From Acidithiobacillus marinus (GTDB lineage Bacteria; Pseudomonadota; Gammaproteobacteria; Acidithiobacillales; Acidithiobacillaceae), in the NCBI RefSeq assembly GCF_002847505.1, contig NZ_MXAV01000036.1, positions 85,095-149,094 on the forward strand: a stretch of DNA of 64,000 nucleotides, in the 5' to 3' direction. This document shows, one piece after another, positions 16,783-25,170 of the stretch. Each line of letters starts with the position of its first letter. Within the stretch, counting starts at the first letter, position 1. Below the pieces are notes generated by a model that worked only from the letters and a program-made list of their open reading frames with translations, was not told the DNA's origin and did not search any database. Both the position numbers and the translations under genes were made by a program.

Positions 16783-16808
16783 GTTTACTGTATATAAATA
16801 CAGTAAAC
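16783..16808. promoter_or_regulatory. LexA/SOS-box palindrome
   Basis: A perfect 11-bp inverted repeat with a 4-base spacer contains CTGTATATAAATACAG, flanked by TA and TA, which matches the TACTG-N10-CAGTA SOS consensus of gamma/beta-proteobacteria. On the minus strand it overlaps a likely -10 region, with a TTGCTT -35 upstream, and lies just before the small membrane protein gene. Confidence 0.7.
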
Positions 16809-16845
16809 CGGGAGAAGCAAAAATGCAAGCCTTTTTACGCTGCGC

Positions 16846-17400
16846 TCAAAGACATCTGAAACAGTCGATGCAGTGATCGTTGACCATGCCAATAGCCTGC
16901 ATGTAGGCGTAGATGATGGTCGGTCCAACGAAGCCCATGCCACGTTTTTTCAGATCATTAGACAGGGCCAATGAAATGGCGCTCTGGGTGGGGGTGTCGT
17001 GGATGTTGCGGGGGCGATTGACTACAGGCTGACCATCGACAAACTGCCAGACGTAATGGTCAAAAGTGGAGAATTCTTGTTGAATATCCAAAAAGATCAT
17101 GGCGTTGTTACGTGCAGAATAAATTTTCTGACGATTGCGGATAAGCGTCGGGTTGCACAGCAGGTTTTCCAGTGTTTCATCGCTCATCTGCGCCACGGCC
17201 ACTGAATCAAAGTCGTGAAAAGCCGCGCGGTAAGCGGAGCGCTTTTTCAGGATGGTGTACCAGTTCAGTCCGGCCTGTGCGCCTTCCAGAACGAGCATCT
17301 CGAAAAGATAGCGGTCGTCATGGGCGGGAACCCCCCATTCCTGGTCGTGGTAAAGCACATAATCGGCCTTGTCGAGAGGTACCCAGGCGCAGCGTTGCAT
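16846..17400 (-). CDS. tag: DNA-3-methyladenine glycosylase I
   Basis: This 184-residue protein matches Tag over its length: MQRCAWVPLDKADYVLYHDQ at the start, LEGAQAGLNWYTILKKR, the NDHCIDC end, and KKRGMGFVGPTIIYAYMQAIG. The zinc ligands are present (Cys4, His18, and His and Cys near the C-terminus), as is the catalytic-pocket Glu in LEG. It removes 3-methyladenine from alkylated DNA in the cytoplasm. The SOS-type box lies downstream of its stop, so it is not obviously controlled by it. Confidence 0.95.
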   Translation of the reverse strand: MQRCAWVPLDKADYVLYHDQEWGVPAHDDRYLFEMLVLEGAQAGLNWYTILKKRSAYRAAFHDFDSVAVAQMSDETLENLLCNPTLIRNRQKIYSARNNAMIFLDIQQEFSTFDHYVWQFVDGQPVVNRPRNIHDTPTQSAISLALSNDLKKRGMGFVGPTIIYAYMQAIGMVNDHCIDCFRCL

Positions 17401-17450
17401 AAATAAAGCCCTTCGGCGAAAGAAGAAGCTATCCTCTCCCGCCGAAGGGC
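17401..17450 (-). terminator. Terminator of the tetH-doxD operon
   Basis: An 11-bp perfect stem, GCCCTTCGGCG with CGCCGAAGGGC, ends in TTTATTT when read on the minus strand. It lies 15 bases after the doxD stop. Confidence 0.8.
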
Positions 17451-17464
17451 CGTCGTCAAACGTT

Positions 17465-18301
17465 TCAGTGCGCGGCGATCTGAGCAGTCACCTCTGCCTT
17501 TTGTCCATTGATGTTCAATACTTGCAACTGATAAGGACCGGAACTGGTGTTGATGAAGCCGGAACTGCTGACCGGTAGATGCAGCATGGCCTCGGCACCC
17601 AGGCCAGCTTTCAGGCCGAGAATTTTATCGGGCGAGAACTGCTGGTAGGCAAAGTCATTGTGAATGTCCTTGGGATTGAGTCGGGAAAGCTGTTTGCCAT
17701 CCCAGGATTCCACGACCTTGCCATTATAATTCAGCAGGCGGATGGCAATGATGTGAGCCGGAACGGACCCGGTTCCCGCATCAATATACATGTGCACATC
17801 TACCCGACCATCTGGCAACACCTTTACGTCCGTCATTTTTACATGATGGGCTTTTACCCCGGTAGGATCGCCGTGGAAGGGGGTGATCACCGAGCCACGA
17901 TAATAGGAATAGGTAGCAACAATGAAAATAACCGCAATCCAGAACAGGGTCAGGGCCAGTTTTTTGAAAGCGCCATCGGACAAGGGCAAGGGCAGGCTGC
18001 CACCCAGCCAGCGGAACCAGCCCTTTTGCTCCAGCGCCGGGTTGCGTTTCATCATCCAGTTGTCGAAAGCCACCAGATGATTCAAACCGAGAATGGCCCC
18101 CGGCATGGCGGTCTGAAACTTGTAAGCCATCCAGTGGTCTGCGGGATTGATTTTTTGGGTGCCGTAAATAAAACGACGGGAACCGCCACCCCAGTAAATC
18201 CAGCCTTGCACAAAGCGCACGGCGAGCATGCCGATAGCCAGTATCCTCCAGGAATGCTGGTTGGCAAGATCACTAGCAGCAGATTTCATGGTTGTTGCCA
18301 T
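17465..18301 (-). CDS. doxD: DoxD/DoxA-type thiosulfate:quinone oxidoreductase protein, apparently lacking the central DoxD helices
   Basis: The 278-residue protein begins like DoxD (WRILAIGMLAVRFVQGWIYW) and ends with a DoxA-like domain (from about 125: YYRGSVITPFHGDPTG ... DVHMYIDAGTG). Near residue 79 the sequence jumps from GLNHLVAF to DNWMMKRNP. Family members I know carry two or three more helices here, including a conserved GWQGATCIDEW-type segment, so an in-frame internal deletion of roughly 70 residues is likely. The enzyme oxidises thiosulfate to tetrathionate and passes electrons to quinone in the membrane. It follows tetH by 11 bases, the conserved tetH-doxD order, which pairs tetrathionate formation with hydrolysis. 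Activity of this short form is doubtful. Confidence 0.75.
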   Translation of the reverse strand: MATTMKSAASDLANQHSWRILAIGMLAVRFVQGWIYWGGGSRRFIYGTQKINPADHWMAYKFQTAMPGAILGLNHLVAFDNWMMKRNPALEQKGWFRWLGGSLPLPLSDGAFKKLALTLFWIAVIFIVATYSYYRGSVITPFHGDPTGVKAHHVKMTDVKVLPDGRVDVHMYIDAGTGSVPAHIIAIRLLNYNGKVVESWDGKQLSRLNPKDIHNDFAYQQFSPDKILGLKAGLGAEAMLHLPVSSSGFINTSSGPYQLQVLNINGQKAEVTAQIAAH

Positions 18302-18312
18302 TCAGAATTCCT

Positions 18313-19827
18313 TTAAGCCTTGTGGGCGTTGAATTGCGGGTTGACATCTTTGACGGGTACGGCGTTGATCCAGTCCCAGGAGTTTCCAAGGTACATGGTC
18401 CCTCCGACAATCGTGGGGTTTACAATGCCAAAGCGACCGCCTACATGATATTCGTGGACCAATTGGCCGGTTTTTGGTTGAATCGCATAGATGTCTGGGC
18501 CAGTTGAAATATAAAGCATATTTTCATAATAGGTCGGTGCACCACGGCCTGCGCCTGCCGGGCCAGGATTGGGTACGTGCCAGGTCCACGCGACTTTGCC
18601 CGTATGCAGATTTATGGCTTCATAAGTGGAGGTGACGGGAGAACCGACATACACCATTCCGTGATGAATCATGGGTACGCCACCCTTGAAAGCCGGGATT
18701 TTGGGCCCCCGGCCCATGTTGTCTGTCCACAGAACCTTTCCGGTATTGGCGTTAAAGGCGCGCACCAGGGTTTCCATGGTCGCTTTACCGTTCACTATTT
18801 TGGTATTGGCCACGGTATCCATGACCACAATTCCGTTATCCACCGCCGGAGAAACATCGCCCATACCGGTGTTCACGGCACCAGGAATTTCACCCTTCCA
18901 GAGCACCTTACCGTTGTTGACGTTCAAAGCATACAGCCCGGGAATGACCGACATGGAGACATACACATGATTCTTCCAGACGACCGGGCTGGACATGTTG
19001 GCGATACCACCTACATGGGTTTTCCAGATGGCTTTACCATCCGAGGAGCGTATACGGTAAATATTACCGTCGCCGGTGCTGATAAACAGGGAATGAGCGG
19101 CATAGGCCGGGGTAGGCATGGCATCACCCTGGGTTTTGAAGCTCCAAAGCAGTTGTCCGTCCTTGCGGTCCAGACAGAAAATACCGTTATAACTGATATC
19201 CTTACCGCGCCCTGCTTGTTTGGGGTGTTTGGCATATTCCATGACGTTGGCAAAATTGAAAGACACGCTGCCTGCCGAGAGATAGACCTTGTTGCCAACC
19301 ACCAATGGATTACCCATAAGGGTATTGGCTACCGGGCTACTGCGCCAGATCAACTTGCCGGTCCGGGCATTCACGGCGTAGGCAAACATATCATCACTTT
19401 CGGCATATACGACGCCCTTGACCACGGAAACACCCAGGGCATTACCATAAAACTGGGTTTGTACCGGCAAGGCTTCCTTGATGCCATCCACCTTTTCTCC
19501 ATAAGGATGGTTGTCGTTCAGCGGCCAAGCCCGGGCTTCAGGAAAATTCCAGCGAACCCCCTCGCGAATCCAGCTGGGTGCATTGGTCGCTACCGAAAAG
19601 CCAGCGTTATGCTGAGGATTACCATACGCATGGGTCCACTCGGACGGGCCGACCTGATCATTAGCCGGTGCGGCATTTTGTGGCAGGTACAGGGTAGCAA
19701 AAGGACTTTGAGGATCCAGGGCATTGTGTGCGGGATCCTGGGGCACCTGATTGGTTTGTGCCCAGGCTGCGCTGGACATGAATAAACTGACTGCAGATAA
19801 TATGGCTATTTTGCGTAATTTCATCAT
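18313..19827 (-). CDS. tetH: Tetrathionate hydrolase (PQQ-type beta-propeller)
   Basis: The 504-residue protein has a signal peptide (KLRKIAILSAVSLFMSSAAW, cut near AWA) and then a beta-propeller of PQQ-dehydrogenase type, with repeats such as VNARTGKLIWRSSPV, LNVNNGKVLWKGEIP and FNANTGKVLWTDNMG. Length and pattern fit the Acidithiobacillus TetH enzymes, which split tetrathionate into thiosulfate, sulfur and sulfate outside the cytoplasmic membrane and do not need PQQ. A GAGGAG ribosome site favours the second of two adjacent ATGs (19824). The long AT-rich upstream region with TTCTAA/TTAGAA palindromes is the likely control region. The RsrR/RsrS regulators known beside tetH in A. caldus are not here. 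Confidence 0.92.
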   Translation of the reverse strand: MMKLRKIAILSAVSLFMSSAAWAQTNQVPQDPAHNALDPQSPFATLYLPQNAAPANDQVGPSEWTHAYGNPQHNAGFSVATNAPSWIREGVRWNFPEARAWPLNDNHPYGEKVDGIKEALPVQTQFYGNALGVSVVKGVVYAESDDMFAYAVNARTGKLIWRSSPVANTLMGNPLVVGNKVYLSAGSVSFNFANVMEYAKHPKQAGRGKDISYNGIFCLDRKDGQLLWSFKTQGDAMPTPAYAAHSLFISTGDGNIYRIRSSDGKAIWKTHVGGIANMSSPVVWKNHVYVSMSVIPGLYALNVNNGKVLWKGEIPGAVNTGMGDVSPAVDNGIVVMDTVANTKIVNGKATMETLVRAFNANTGKVLWTDNMGRGPKIPAFKGGVPMIHHGMVYVGSPVTSTYEAINLHTGKVAWTWHVPNPGPAGAGRGAPTYYENMLYISTGPDIYAIQPKTGQLVHEYHVGGRFGIVNPTIVGGTMYLGNSWDWINAVPVKDVNPQFNAHKA

Positions 19828-20105
19828 TTCTCCTCACGCTTTCAAAGCGGAATATTTACAGGAATATATTTCCTCAGTAGATGTTCTAAATAATTAGAAA
19901 ATTCTAATTTAATAATGAATAATTCAGCATCATCATTGAGTTACTGAACCGTAAACCTCTTATTATAAGATAGCAACCAATAAAAATGTAAAAAATTGAA
20001 ACCATGTTACATATTCTTACAATTTATTTTATTTTGGATAAATGCAGATATAATTTATTTTGCGCTAAAGTCTGGCTTAATTGATTGCAGATCATACGGG
20101 TGCAC
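19828..20105 (-). promoter_or_regulatory. tetH upstream region with palindromic half-sites
   Basis: This AT-rich gene-free stretch contains an AATTAGAA-aa-TTCTAATT palindrome (19892-19909), a further TTCTAA half-site at 19884-19889, and AGGAA-tatat-TTCCT (19860-19874) near the ribosome site. A minus-strand TATAAT with an upstream TTTACA (19-base spacing) is a possible promoter. The repeated TTCTAA/TTAGAA half-sites look like binding sites for a dimeric regulator. Confidence 0.45.
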
Positions 20106-20138
20106 AAAAAAGCCCCCTTCTTCAAGCAAGAGGGGGGC
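20106..20138 (-). terminator. Terminator after htpG
   Basis: The stem of C-rich and G-rich arms (GCCCCCT with AGGGGGGC) is followed on the minus strand by TTTTTT. It lies 28 bases after the htpG stop. Confidence 0.85.
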
Positions 20139-20165
20139 GTCATACCGTGTGCAATACAATATCTA

Positions 20166-22061
20166 TCAGTGGGATTGATCCGCCAGAGCCAGCATCAATT
20201 GGTTAAGGCGAGCCACAAAGCCGGCCGGGTCTTCCAGTTGGCCACCCTCAGCCAGAATGGCCTGATCCAGCAGTAGGGAAGACCACTCGGCAAAGCGGGC
20301 ATCCTCTTGTTCGATACGTGCCAGCATCGGGTGACCGGGGTTGATTTCCAGGGTCGGCTTGGTACTGGGAATCTCATGGCCAGCCTGTTTGAGGAGTTGC
20401 TGCATATACAAGGCCATATCTCTTTCACCCAGGACAATGCAGGCCGGCGAGCTGGTCAGACGATGAGAGACCCGTACCGCCTCGACACGATCTCCCAGCG
20501 CATTTTTTATGCGCTCAACTAGGCCTTCGGCCGTTTTTTCGATTTCTTCCTGAGACTTGCGTTCTTCTTCCGTTTCGATGCTGCCCAAATCCAGAGTGCC
20601 CTTGGCAACAGAAGCCAGCGACTTGCCTTCAAACTCCTGCAAATGACTGGTCAGCCATTCATCCACACGATCACTGAGCAGCAATACTTCTATGCCTTTT
20701 TTTCGCAGCAATTCCAATTGGGGGCTGTTTTTGGCGGCAATAAAAGTATCGGCAGTAATGTAATAGATTTTATCCTGACCTTCAGGCATCCGGCCGATAT
20801 AATCTGTCAGGGAAACATTTTGGGTTTCGTTGTCGCTGTGGGTACTGGCGAAACGTAATAACCTGGCAATTTGCTCGCGATTAGCAAAATCTTCTCCTGG
20901 TCCTTCTTTGAGGGCGCGCCCGAATTCATTCCAGAAATTTTGATATTTTTCAGGCTCATTTACTGCCATATCCTCCAGCAGACCCAAAACCCGCTTAACC
21001 GAGCCCGAGCGCATTTGATCAATGACGCGATTACCCTGGAGAATTTCGCGGGATACGTTGAGGGGTAGGTCACTGGAATCTATGACGCCCCGCACAAAAC
21101 GCAAGTAGCGGGGAAGAATCTGGTGTTCGGTGTCATCCATGATGAACACCCGCTGCACATAGAGCTTGATGCCGTGGGTTTGGTTGGGTTCCCAGAGATC
21201 AAAGGGTGCCTTGCCGGGAATATACAACAAGGACGTATATTCCAGCCGGCCTTCCACCCGGTTGTGGGCCCAGGCCAGAGGCTCGCCATAATCATGGCTG
21301 ACGTACTGATAGAACTCCTTGTACTCGGCATCGCTGATTTCGGATTTGGCGCGTTGCCAGAGCGCCGAGGCTTTGTTGATGGTTTCCCAGGTGTCGCCGG
21401 GTTGCTGATCATCCCCGGTTTTGCGCATCAGGATGGGAAGGGGAACATGGTCAGAGTACTTGTTGATGATGCTGCGCAGGCGCCAGGCATTAAGAAAATC
21501 CGAACGTTCCTCTTCGCGCAGATGAAGGACGATTTCAGTGCCGCGCTCGGGCAGGTCTACCGTTTCGAGGGTGTAGGCACCTGTGCCATCGGACTCCCAG
21601 CGCACCCCATGTTCGGCTTCCATGCCTGCTCTGCGGGTGTTGAGCGTTACCCGATCGGCGACGATGAAAGCGGAATAAAAGCCGACGCCAAATTGGCCAA
21701 TCAGCTTGGCATCCTTGCTTTGGTCACCGCTGAGACGTTCAAAAAATTCCTTGGTACCCGATTTGGCAATGGTGCCGATATTGGCAATGACCTCATCGCG
21801 ATTCATACCGATACCATTGTCACGAATGGACAGCGTCCCATTTTCGGCATCGAAATCGACCTTGACGTTCAACTCGCTGTCACCGGCCATCAGACTGGGA
21901 TCGGCCAAGGCTTCAAAGCGCAGCTTGTCGCAGGCATCAGAAGCATTGGAAATCAGCTCGCGCAGGAAAATTTCCTTGTTGGAATAGAGAGAATGAATCA
22001 TCAAGTGCAGCAGTTGATTGATTTCCGTTTGAAATTGCAGGGTTTCCTTGTGGGTGGTCAT
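20166..22061 (-). CDS. htpG: Hsp90-family chaperone HtpG
   Basis: The protein is 631 residues, the normal HtpG length. The N-terminal GHKL ATPase signatures are clear: [15 protein letters not shown] with the catalytic Glu and Mg-binding Asn, DNGIGM, and [11 protein letters not shown]. The middle domain holds [11 protein letters not shown]. It is an ATP-driven cytoplasmic chaperone. A ribosome site (AAGGAG) and a sigma-32-type promoter lie upstream, so heat-shock control is expected. The gene stands alone, divergent from usp. Confidence 0.97.
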   Translation of the reverse strand: MTTHKETLQFQTEINQLLHLMIHSLYSNKEIFLRELISNASDACDKLRFEALADPSLMAGDSELNVKVDFDAENGTLSIRDNGIGMNRDEVIANIGTIAKSGTKEFFERLSGDQSKDAKLIGQFGVGFYSAFIVADRVTLNTRRAGMEAEHGVRWESDGTGAYTLETVDLPERGTEIVLHLREEERSDFLNAWRLRSIINKYSDHVPLPILMRKTGDDQQPGDTWETINKASALWQRAKSEISDAEYKEFYQYVSHDYGEPLAWAHNRVEGRLEYTSLLYIPGKAPFDLWEPNQTHGIKLYVQRVFIMDDTEHQILPRYLRFVRGVIDSSDLPLNVSREILQGNRVIDQMRSGSVKRVLGLLEDMAVNEPEKYQNFWNEFGRALKEGPGEDFANREQIARLLRFASTHSDNETQNVSLTDYIGRMPEGQDKIYYITADTFIAAKNSPQLELLRKKGIEVLLLSDRVDEWLTSHLQEFEGKSLASVAKGTLDLGSIETEEERKSQEEIEKTAEGLVERIKNALGDRVEAVRVSHRLTSSPACIVLGERDMALYMQQLLKQAGHEIPSTKPTLEINPGHPMLARIEQEDARFAEWSSLLLDQAILAEGGQLEDPAGFVARLNQLMLALADQSH

Positions 22062-22120
22062 GTTTTCTCCTTCAGAATGATCAGGTATCGTAACGGTTCT
22101 TTATCCAATAGACAGGCTGC

Positions 22121-22149
22121 AGGTGGGGGCAGTCTCTGGCAGAATCAAG
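22121..22149 (-). promoter_or_regulatory. Sigma-32 heat-shock promoter of htpG
   Basis: On the minus strand, CTTGATT, 14 bases, then CCCCACCT matches the heat-shock consensus CTTGAAA-N13/14-CCCCATNT in 12 of 14 defined positions or nearly so. RNA would start about 50 bases before the htpG ATG. Confidence 0.65.
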
Positions 22150-22220
22150 ATCCTCGCTCCTCGACAGCTTTGGGGCCATCCTCTAATATTGCAGAAATCC
22201 TTCCACATTGCAGGTCGTTT

Positions 22221-22754
22221 ATGTCCGATCAGGTGATATTGACCGCCATCGACGGGTCACAAAATGCCCTGGTGGCTGCTGCGGTGGCTGCCCGGTTCTC
22301 CCGATTGTTGGGGATGCACCTTGGGTTGGTGACAGCTTTACATATTCCTGGTGATCCGCTGGGTTTTGGTGCTGCTTTGTTCTCCAGTGGGCTGACGGAC
22401 CGCTTGCTGGCTGAAGCCCGCCTGGAGGCAGAAAGTAATTTGTGCGCAGTGGCTGCACGCATCGCTGAACATTGCGGTATTCCTCTGCCTGAATATTTTC
22501 TTCTGGAAGGTGCTCCGGAGCAGGAGATTCCCCGACTGGTCCAGAGTAATCCGGAGGTCAGCATGGTGGTACTGGGTCAGCGCGGCTTCGGTACGGAAAG
22601 CAAGCCGAAGGGCTTACCGCATCTGCTCGGAGGCCTGGGTGCCAAGCTGAGCCTCACTTTGTCGGTTCCGGTTTTGCTGGTCCCCCCGGATATGAATCTG
22701 GACCAGCTCTGTGCCCCGATCTGTGATACCGATCAGGACAAGGGGGTGCGTTAA
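22221..22754 (+). CDS. Universal stress protein family (UspA-like)
   Basis: The 177-residue protein from the ATG at 22221 has the Usp fold: VILTAIDGSQNALVAAAVAA at the start and a C-terminal nucleotide-loop region (VVLGQRGFGTE ... LSLTLSVPVLLVPPD). The glycine loop is diverged and longer than the G-2x-G-9x-G(S/T) of ATP-binding members, so ATP binding is uncertain. Its stop directly abuts the GTG start of the following TauE/SafE gene, so they form an operon. A long in-frame extension upstream lies antisense to htpG and is not part of the gene. Confidence 0.85.
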   Translation: MSDQVILTAIDGSQNALVAAAVAARFSRLLGMHLGLVTALHIPGDPLGFGAALFSSGLTDRLLAEARLEAESNLCAVAARIAEHCGIPLPEYFLLEGAPEQEIPRLVQSNPEVSMVVLGQRGFGTESKPKGLPHLLGGLGAKLSLTLSVPVLLVPPDMNLDQLCAPICDTDQDKGVR

Positions 22755-23668
22755 GTGGACGTGTTTCTGCCTATCGCCCACATGGACGTGAATATCTGGT
22801 TGATCGTCAGCTTTGGTCTGGTAGTGGGTTTTCTTTCTGGTTTGACGGGTGTGGGGGGGGGATACTGATTACTCCCTTGCTGATTTTTATAGGAGTGCCG
22901 CCGCTGGTGGCCGTAGGTACGGGGGCTGCACAAATTGTCGGCGGTTCGGCCATCGGTAGTTATGCACACTGGCGCATGGGCAATGTGGATATGCGCATGG
23001 CATTTGTGCTTTTGGCGGGAAGCTGGACGGGGGGACTGCTGGGCGTCCACATCGCCCGGATTCTGGAGGCGGGCGGACACTTCAGTTTGGTGGTGACATT
23101 TCTCTACGTCGTGCTGCTGGGCTTTATCGGGACTTCCATGCTGATTGAATCGTTGCTGGCCCTCCGCCGCCCGCGTTCGGAAACCCCTAAAAAGTCCCGG
23201 AATAAGGACAAATCGTTTTTACAGCGCCTGCCCGGACAGATGGATTTTCCGGTGTCGGGATTACGCCTGTCCATTTTGACCCCGATTCTGCTGGGTTTCG
23301 GCGTGGGCTTGCTGACCGCGCTGATGGGCGTCGGCGGGGGGTTCGTGATGGTGCCCATCATGCTGTATATGCTGAAAATGCCGACCAAGGTGGTGGTGGG
23401 AACCTCCTTGTTCCAGCTGCTCTTTACGACGGCAGAAGTAGGGATTTTGCAGGCAGGAATGAATCATGCCGTAGATCCCTATCTGGCTTTGGCTTTGGTT
23501 TTGGGCGCTATTTTTGGCACCCAGTTCGGGGCAAGAGCCGGAGCGCATATGCAGGGCGAACATCTGCGTCTGGTGCTGGCCCTGGTCGTTGTGGGGGTGG
23601 CTATCAAAATGGCCCTGGGGCTGTTTATCACCCCAGCCCACATTTTCAGCATGGCGCGCGTAGTGTGA
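22755..23668 (+). pseudogene. TauE/SafE (TSUP) permease with frameshift in a G9 run
   Basis: The gene starts with GTG right after the usp stop (VDVFLPIAHMDVNIWLIVSF) and runs to the family motif GLTGVGGG. There a run of nine G (22853-22861) throws it out of frame and a stop follows at 22866. One more G would join it to the rest (ILITPLLIFIGVPPLVAVGT ... TSLFQLLFTTAEVG). The remaining helices are intact to the stop at 23668. TSUP permeases carry sulfite, sulfoacetate, taurine-linked anions or other small anions. The frameshift could be real, phase-variable or a sequencing error in the homopolymer. Confidence 0.8.
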
Positions 23669-24414
23669 TGGTGTATCTGCGACTGCTGATTCTTGGGCTG
23701 ACCCTCGGCTTTGCTCTGCTGGCGCAAGCGGCCACGTCTCCTCTGGTAATGGCTACCAACATCCAAGAGGTGCGGGTGACCAGTGGATTTACTGGGGAAA
23801 ATGTCTTGGTTTACGGTGCTATCTCCGGGCCCGGGCAGGTGATCGTGGTGCTGCGCTCACCCGATAGTACCGAGGCCATGCAGAAAAAAACTCGGAGCGG
23901 ACCTATCTGGCTGAATGGCGCCAAGGTCACGGTCACGGGTGCCCCGGGCATTTGGCAGAGGCTATCCTCCGCGCCGGTTCGGGAGCTACTGCCCGAGATG
24001 GTATTGCAACAGCAGGGGCTGACTCGTTCTTCTCTGCTCAGCCATACCCACTTTGCGCCGCAGCCCGAGTCCTTGCATCTTTGGCAGCAAGCCTTTCTGA
24101 AACAGAAAACGCGGCATCAGCAGTATCGGGTGGTGCCGACGGGCGTGAAAATCCGGGAAGGATTATTTACGGCCAGCATACAGTTACCTGCGGCCTTGCC
24201 TTTAGGGCATTATCAATTGACCACCTATCTGGTCCGGCAGCAACAGATCGTTGCTGTGGATAAAGAGCAAATTGATGTCAGGCAGGTAGGGTTTCAAGCC
24301 TGGATCGCCCGTTTTGCCGAACAACATGCTTGGTTGTATGGCGTGGTTTTGACATTTATTCTCGCTGCATTGGGCTTTGGGCTGGGAATTATCATGCGGC
24401 GTCGATCTGCGTAA
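23668..24414 (+). CDS. TIGR02186-type membrane-anchored protein linked to TauE/SafE
   Basis: The 248-residue protein starts at an ATG overlapping the permease stop. It has a signal peptide or N-terminal anchor (VYLRLLILGLTLGFALLAQA), a beta-rich periplasmic domain (TGENVLVYGAISGPGQVIVV), and one C-terminal helix (YGVVLTFILAALGFGLGIIM) ending in RRR. This layout and its place after a TSUP permease fit the TIGR02186 family, whose function is unknown but which follows TauE/SafE genes in many bacteria. The overlap indicates translational coupling and a joint role in anion transport. Confidence 0.8.
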   Translation: MVYLRLLILGLTLGFALLAQAATSPLVMATNIQEVRVTSGFTGENVLVYGAISGPGQVIVVLRSPDSTEAMQKKTRSGPIWLNGAKVTVTGAPGIWQRLSSAPVRELLPEMVLQQQGLTRSSLLSHTHFAPQPESLHLWQQAFLKQKTRHQQYRVVPTGVKIREGLFTASIQLPAALPLGHYQLTTYLVRQQQIVAVDKEQIDVRQVGFQAWIARFAEQHAWLYGVVLTFILAALGFGLGIIMRRRSA

Positions 24415-24422
24415 TATTTTCT

Positions 24423-25163
24423 TTAATCATCGACGTGTTTCTGAGCGAGAAAGGCGACGCCATCCAGCACTTGATAAAAATCCCGCGCAAAATAGTCAGG
24501 TTGAATATCATTGTAAGACTTTGCGCCTTGATTGGAGTCTATGAAAATGGTTTTCAGTCCGGCTTGCTGGGCGCCATAAATATCCCGATACATATCATTA
24601 CCTACGTAAATCGCCTGATGCGGAGCTATTTCCAGTTGTTCGGTGGCCATGTGAAATAATCGAGAGTCTGGTTTGCGATAGCCGTAATCTCCAGAAATAA
24701 TGCGAATATCAAAATACTTTTTGATATTCAGGGCGCGCATTTCAGGGAGGGCGAAGCAGCGTTGGGCATCTGAAATGAGCGCCAGCTGATAGTGCTCCTG
24801 CAGGCTTTTGAGGGTTCTTTTGACACCTTCGTAGCGCTCCAGGCGGGTTCTGGAAATGCCGCGATGCAGGCGTGCGAGTTCTTTGGCGAGCTTTTCCCGA
24901 CCATTGACCGGCTTGCTGTTTTCCTGAATCAGTATGGTATGCCAGATGGCTTCCACATCAATTTCCGGATAGCGTTCAGTCGATTGACGCTTGCGTTCTT
25001 TCATGACGGCAAAATAACGCTCGCGTACTTCCCGACGATTCATGAAAACCCGATGATACGTCAGATAATGGGAAATTCCCCGATAAATCTCCTCCATATC
25101 TTCATTGGTTTCTATATTGATCAGGGTTCCATACAGATCAAAACAGACAGCGCGTATAGACAT
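24423..25163 (-). CDS. HAD-superfamily hydrolase
   Basis: The 246-residue protein starts at 25163 (MSIRAVCFDLYGTLINIETN), set by GGAGGT upstream. Motif I is DLYGT, motif II LISDA, motif III lysine lies in YGYRKPDSRLF, and motif IV is VGNDMYRDI (GND rather than GDD). Such HAD-IA proteins dephosphorylate small phosphoesters or haloacids. It follows a phosphotransferase gene by about 7 bases, so a kinase/phosphatase pair acting on the same small molecule is possible. Confidence 0.88.
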   Translation of the reverse strand: MSIRAVCFDLYGTLINIETNEDMEEIYRGISHYLTYHRVFMNRREVRERYFAVMKERKRQSTERYPEIDVEAIWHTILIQENSKPVNGREKLAKELARLHRGISRTRLERYEGVKRTLKSLQEHYQLALISDAQRCFALPEMRALNIKKYFDIRIISGDYGYRKPDSRLFHMATEQLEIAPHQAIYVGNDMYRDIYGAQQAGLKTIFIDSNQGAKSYNDIQPDYFARDFYQVLDGVAFLAQKHVDD

Positions 25164-25170
25164 AATGAGA

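Noticed and set aside
16783..16808. The palindrome considered as a LuxR-type (quorum) box
   Set aside because: The TA-rich centre and flanks fit the SOS box far better than the lux box, which has a GC-richer core.
21123..22220. Long plus-strand open frame antisense to htpG, fused in frame to usp
   Set aside because: htpG is certain on the other strand; the frame is a by-product of its codon bias. The Usp homology starts only at the ATG at 22221.
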